Shown here piece by piece: positions 5,320 to 6,114 of a DNA stretch of 6,114 nucleotides; positions within the stretch are counted from its first letter, which is position 1; each line of letters opens with the position of its first letter. Origin of the DNA: Chloroflexota bacterium (GTDB lineage: Bacteria > Chloroflexota > Dehalococcoidia > Lucifugimonadales > UBA3495); the NCBI GenBank assembly GCA_022561675.1, contig JADFQT010000161.1, positions 1-6,114 on the forward strand. Direction: 5' to 3'. The position numbers and the translations under genes are program-made. The notes beneath the pieces are model-generated. The model was not told the origin of the DNA and did not search any database. It saw nothing but the letters and a program-made list of their open reading frames with translations.

Positions 5320-6114
5320 ATGTACGCTCCCACGCTACGCGACGTGTACCAGGCCAGGAAAACCATCGCTGGATTTATTCCCCGCACCCCGCTCCAGCAT
5401 TCCGCCGGCCTCAGCCAACTACTGGAGGCCGAGGTTTACCTGAAGCGGGATGATCACCTTCCCTTGGGGGCGTTCAAGAGCCGCGGCGGTATAAATATGG
5501 TAGCCAGCTTGAGCGAAGAGGAGAGGCAGCGGGGAGTAATTACGGCCTCAACGGGCAACCACGGACAATCCATCGCCAGCGCCTGTCGGATCCTTGGTGC
5601 CAGGGCGCTCATCGTTCTTCCGGAGGTCGCCAACCCGCTAAAAGTGGAAGCAATACGGGCCCTGGGCGCCGAACTGCTGTTCCACGGGAGAAACTTTGAC
5701 GAGGCCAGGCCGTACGCCGAGGATCTGGCCCAGCGGGAGGGGTACCGCTATGTGCATCCCGCCAACGAGCCGCTTCTGATCGCCGGTGTGGCAACCCAGA
5801 CGCTGGAAATTATCGAAGATTTGCCCGATGTGCAAGCCATATTGGTGCCGTTGGGAGGCGGCAGCGGCGCCGCCGGCGCCTGCGTTGTGGCCAAGGCGGT
5901 GAATCCGGAGATCAAGATATACGCCGTTCAGTCCGAAGAAGCTCCGGCGGGATTCTTGTCCTGGAAGCGAGGCCAGCTGGTGGAAGCTAAGATGGAAACC
6001 TTCGCCGAGGGCGTGGCGACCGGCGCGGGCTATGAGCTCCCCCAATCCATTCTGAGGCAACACCTGGATGATTTCGTGCTGGTCAGCGACAACGACATCC
6101 GCCGGGCGATATGC
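5320..6114 (+). CDS. Threonine/serine dehydratase-like PLP enzyme (fold type II), N-terminal 265 aa, cut by window edge
   Basis: The frame opens at ATG 5320 with GAGG 8 bases upstream and is still open at the last base. It belongs to the tryptophan synthase beta/threonine ammonia-lyase group, whose members deaminate threonine or serine to 2-oxobutyrate or pyruvate plus ammonia, in the cytoplasm. Visible landmarks are PRTPLQHS (21-28), YLKRDDHLPLGAFKSRGG (40-57) with Lys53 as the expected PLP Schiff-base lysine, STGNHGQS (77-84) as the substrate loop, VHPANEPLLIAGVAT (145-159), and the phosphate-binding GGGSGAAG (179-186). Compared with classical IlvA (SFK-x-RGA, SAGNHAQG, GGGGL) the motifs are shifted to GAFK-x-RGG and STGNHGQS, a subgroup often labelled simply threonine/serine dehydratase. 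Whether a regulatory ACT-like domain follows is beyond the window. Racemase, hydroxyaspartate or hydroxyectoine-type dehydratase activities cannot be excluded. Confidence 0.88.
   Translation, partial: MYAPTLRDVYQARKTIAGFIPRTPLQHSAGLSQLLEAEVYLKRDDHLPLGAFKSRGGINMVASLSEEERQRGVITASTGNHGQSIASACRILGARALIVLPEVANPLKVEAIRALGAELLFHGRNFDEARPYAEDLAQREGYRYVHPANEPLLIAGVATQTLEIIEDLPDVQAILVPLGGGSGAAGACVVAKAVNPEIKIYAVQSEEAPAGFLSWKRGQLVEAKMETFAEGVATGAGYELPQSILRQHLDDFVLVSDNDIRRAIC

Noticed and set aside
5638..6063. Minus-strand frame of 141 codons
   Set aside because: It is an antisense shadow of the PLP enzyme, whose motifs on the plus strand are unambiguous.

Overview
This GC-rich window (roughly 58-60% by eye) is typical bacterial chromosome: good Shine-Dalgarno sites, sigma-70-like promoters and short gene gaps interrupted by palindromic repeats. 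No gene here fixes the taxon. The gene mix (several ThDP enzymes of acetolactate-synthase type, an FmdA/AmdA amidase, a DedA protein, a PLP dehydratase with GAFKSRGG/STGNHGQS motifs) and the intergenic palindrome types recall uncultured Chloroflexota (Dehalococcoidia-like) genomes. That placement is inference from memory.

Layout. (1) Positions 1-197, minus strand: the first 65 codons of a ThDP-dependent enzyme that runs off the left edge. (2) Positions 198-674: a divergent regulatory region. It holds a minus promoter (TTGACC-17-TATTAT), a plus promoter (TTGACC-17-TAGAAT), a perfect 28-bp palindrome almost midway between them, and a CCCCCTTTT/AAAAGGGGG repeat in the minus-strand leader. (3) Positions 675-3506, plus strand: a probable two-gene operon of a complete ThDP enzyme (560 aa) and an acetamidase/formamidase-family hydrolase (369 aa), 39 bp apart. 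(4) Positions 3507-4032: no convincing protein gene, but six separate inverted repeats. One is a REP-like dispersed-repeat type and one is a good minus-strand terminator. (5) Positions 4033-4260, minus strand: a 75-aa helix-turn-helix protein with its own consensus-like promoter and that terminator, so a self-contained single-gene unit. (6) Positions 4439-5137, plus strand: a DedA/VTT-family membrane protein with a non-ATG start and no clear ribosome site. (7) Positions 5138-5319: intergenic, with a small inverted repeat and a possible five-codon leader ORF. (8) Positions 5320-6114, plus strand: the first 265 codons of a fold-type II PLP enzyme of the threonine/serine dehydratase group, cut by the right edge.

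How the genes fit together: two homologous but diverged ThDP enzymes face away from each other across a shared control region, and one is followed by an amidase. This suggests a small catabolic or 2-oxoacid/acyl-handling locus whose amide substrate releases ammonia, but the substrates cannot be read from the sequence. The PLP dehydratase would make a 2-oxoacid (2-oxobutyrate or pyruvate), which is a typical ThDP-enzyme substrate. A functional link is possible but it sits in a separate unit. I see no phage, transposase, CRISPR, tRNA or rRNA in the window. No clearly new multi-gene system is visible; the least explained parts are the ThDP-amidase pair, the mirrored divergent promoter with its central palindrome, the hairpin-rich 3507-4032 gap and the solo HTH gene.
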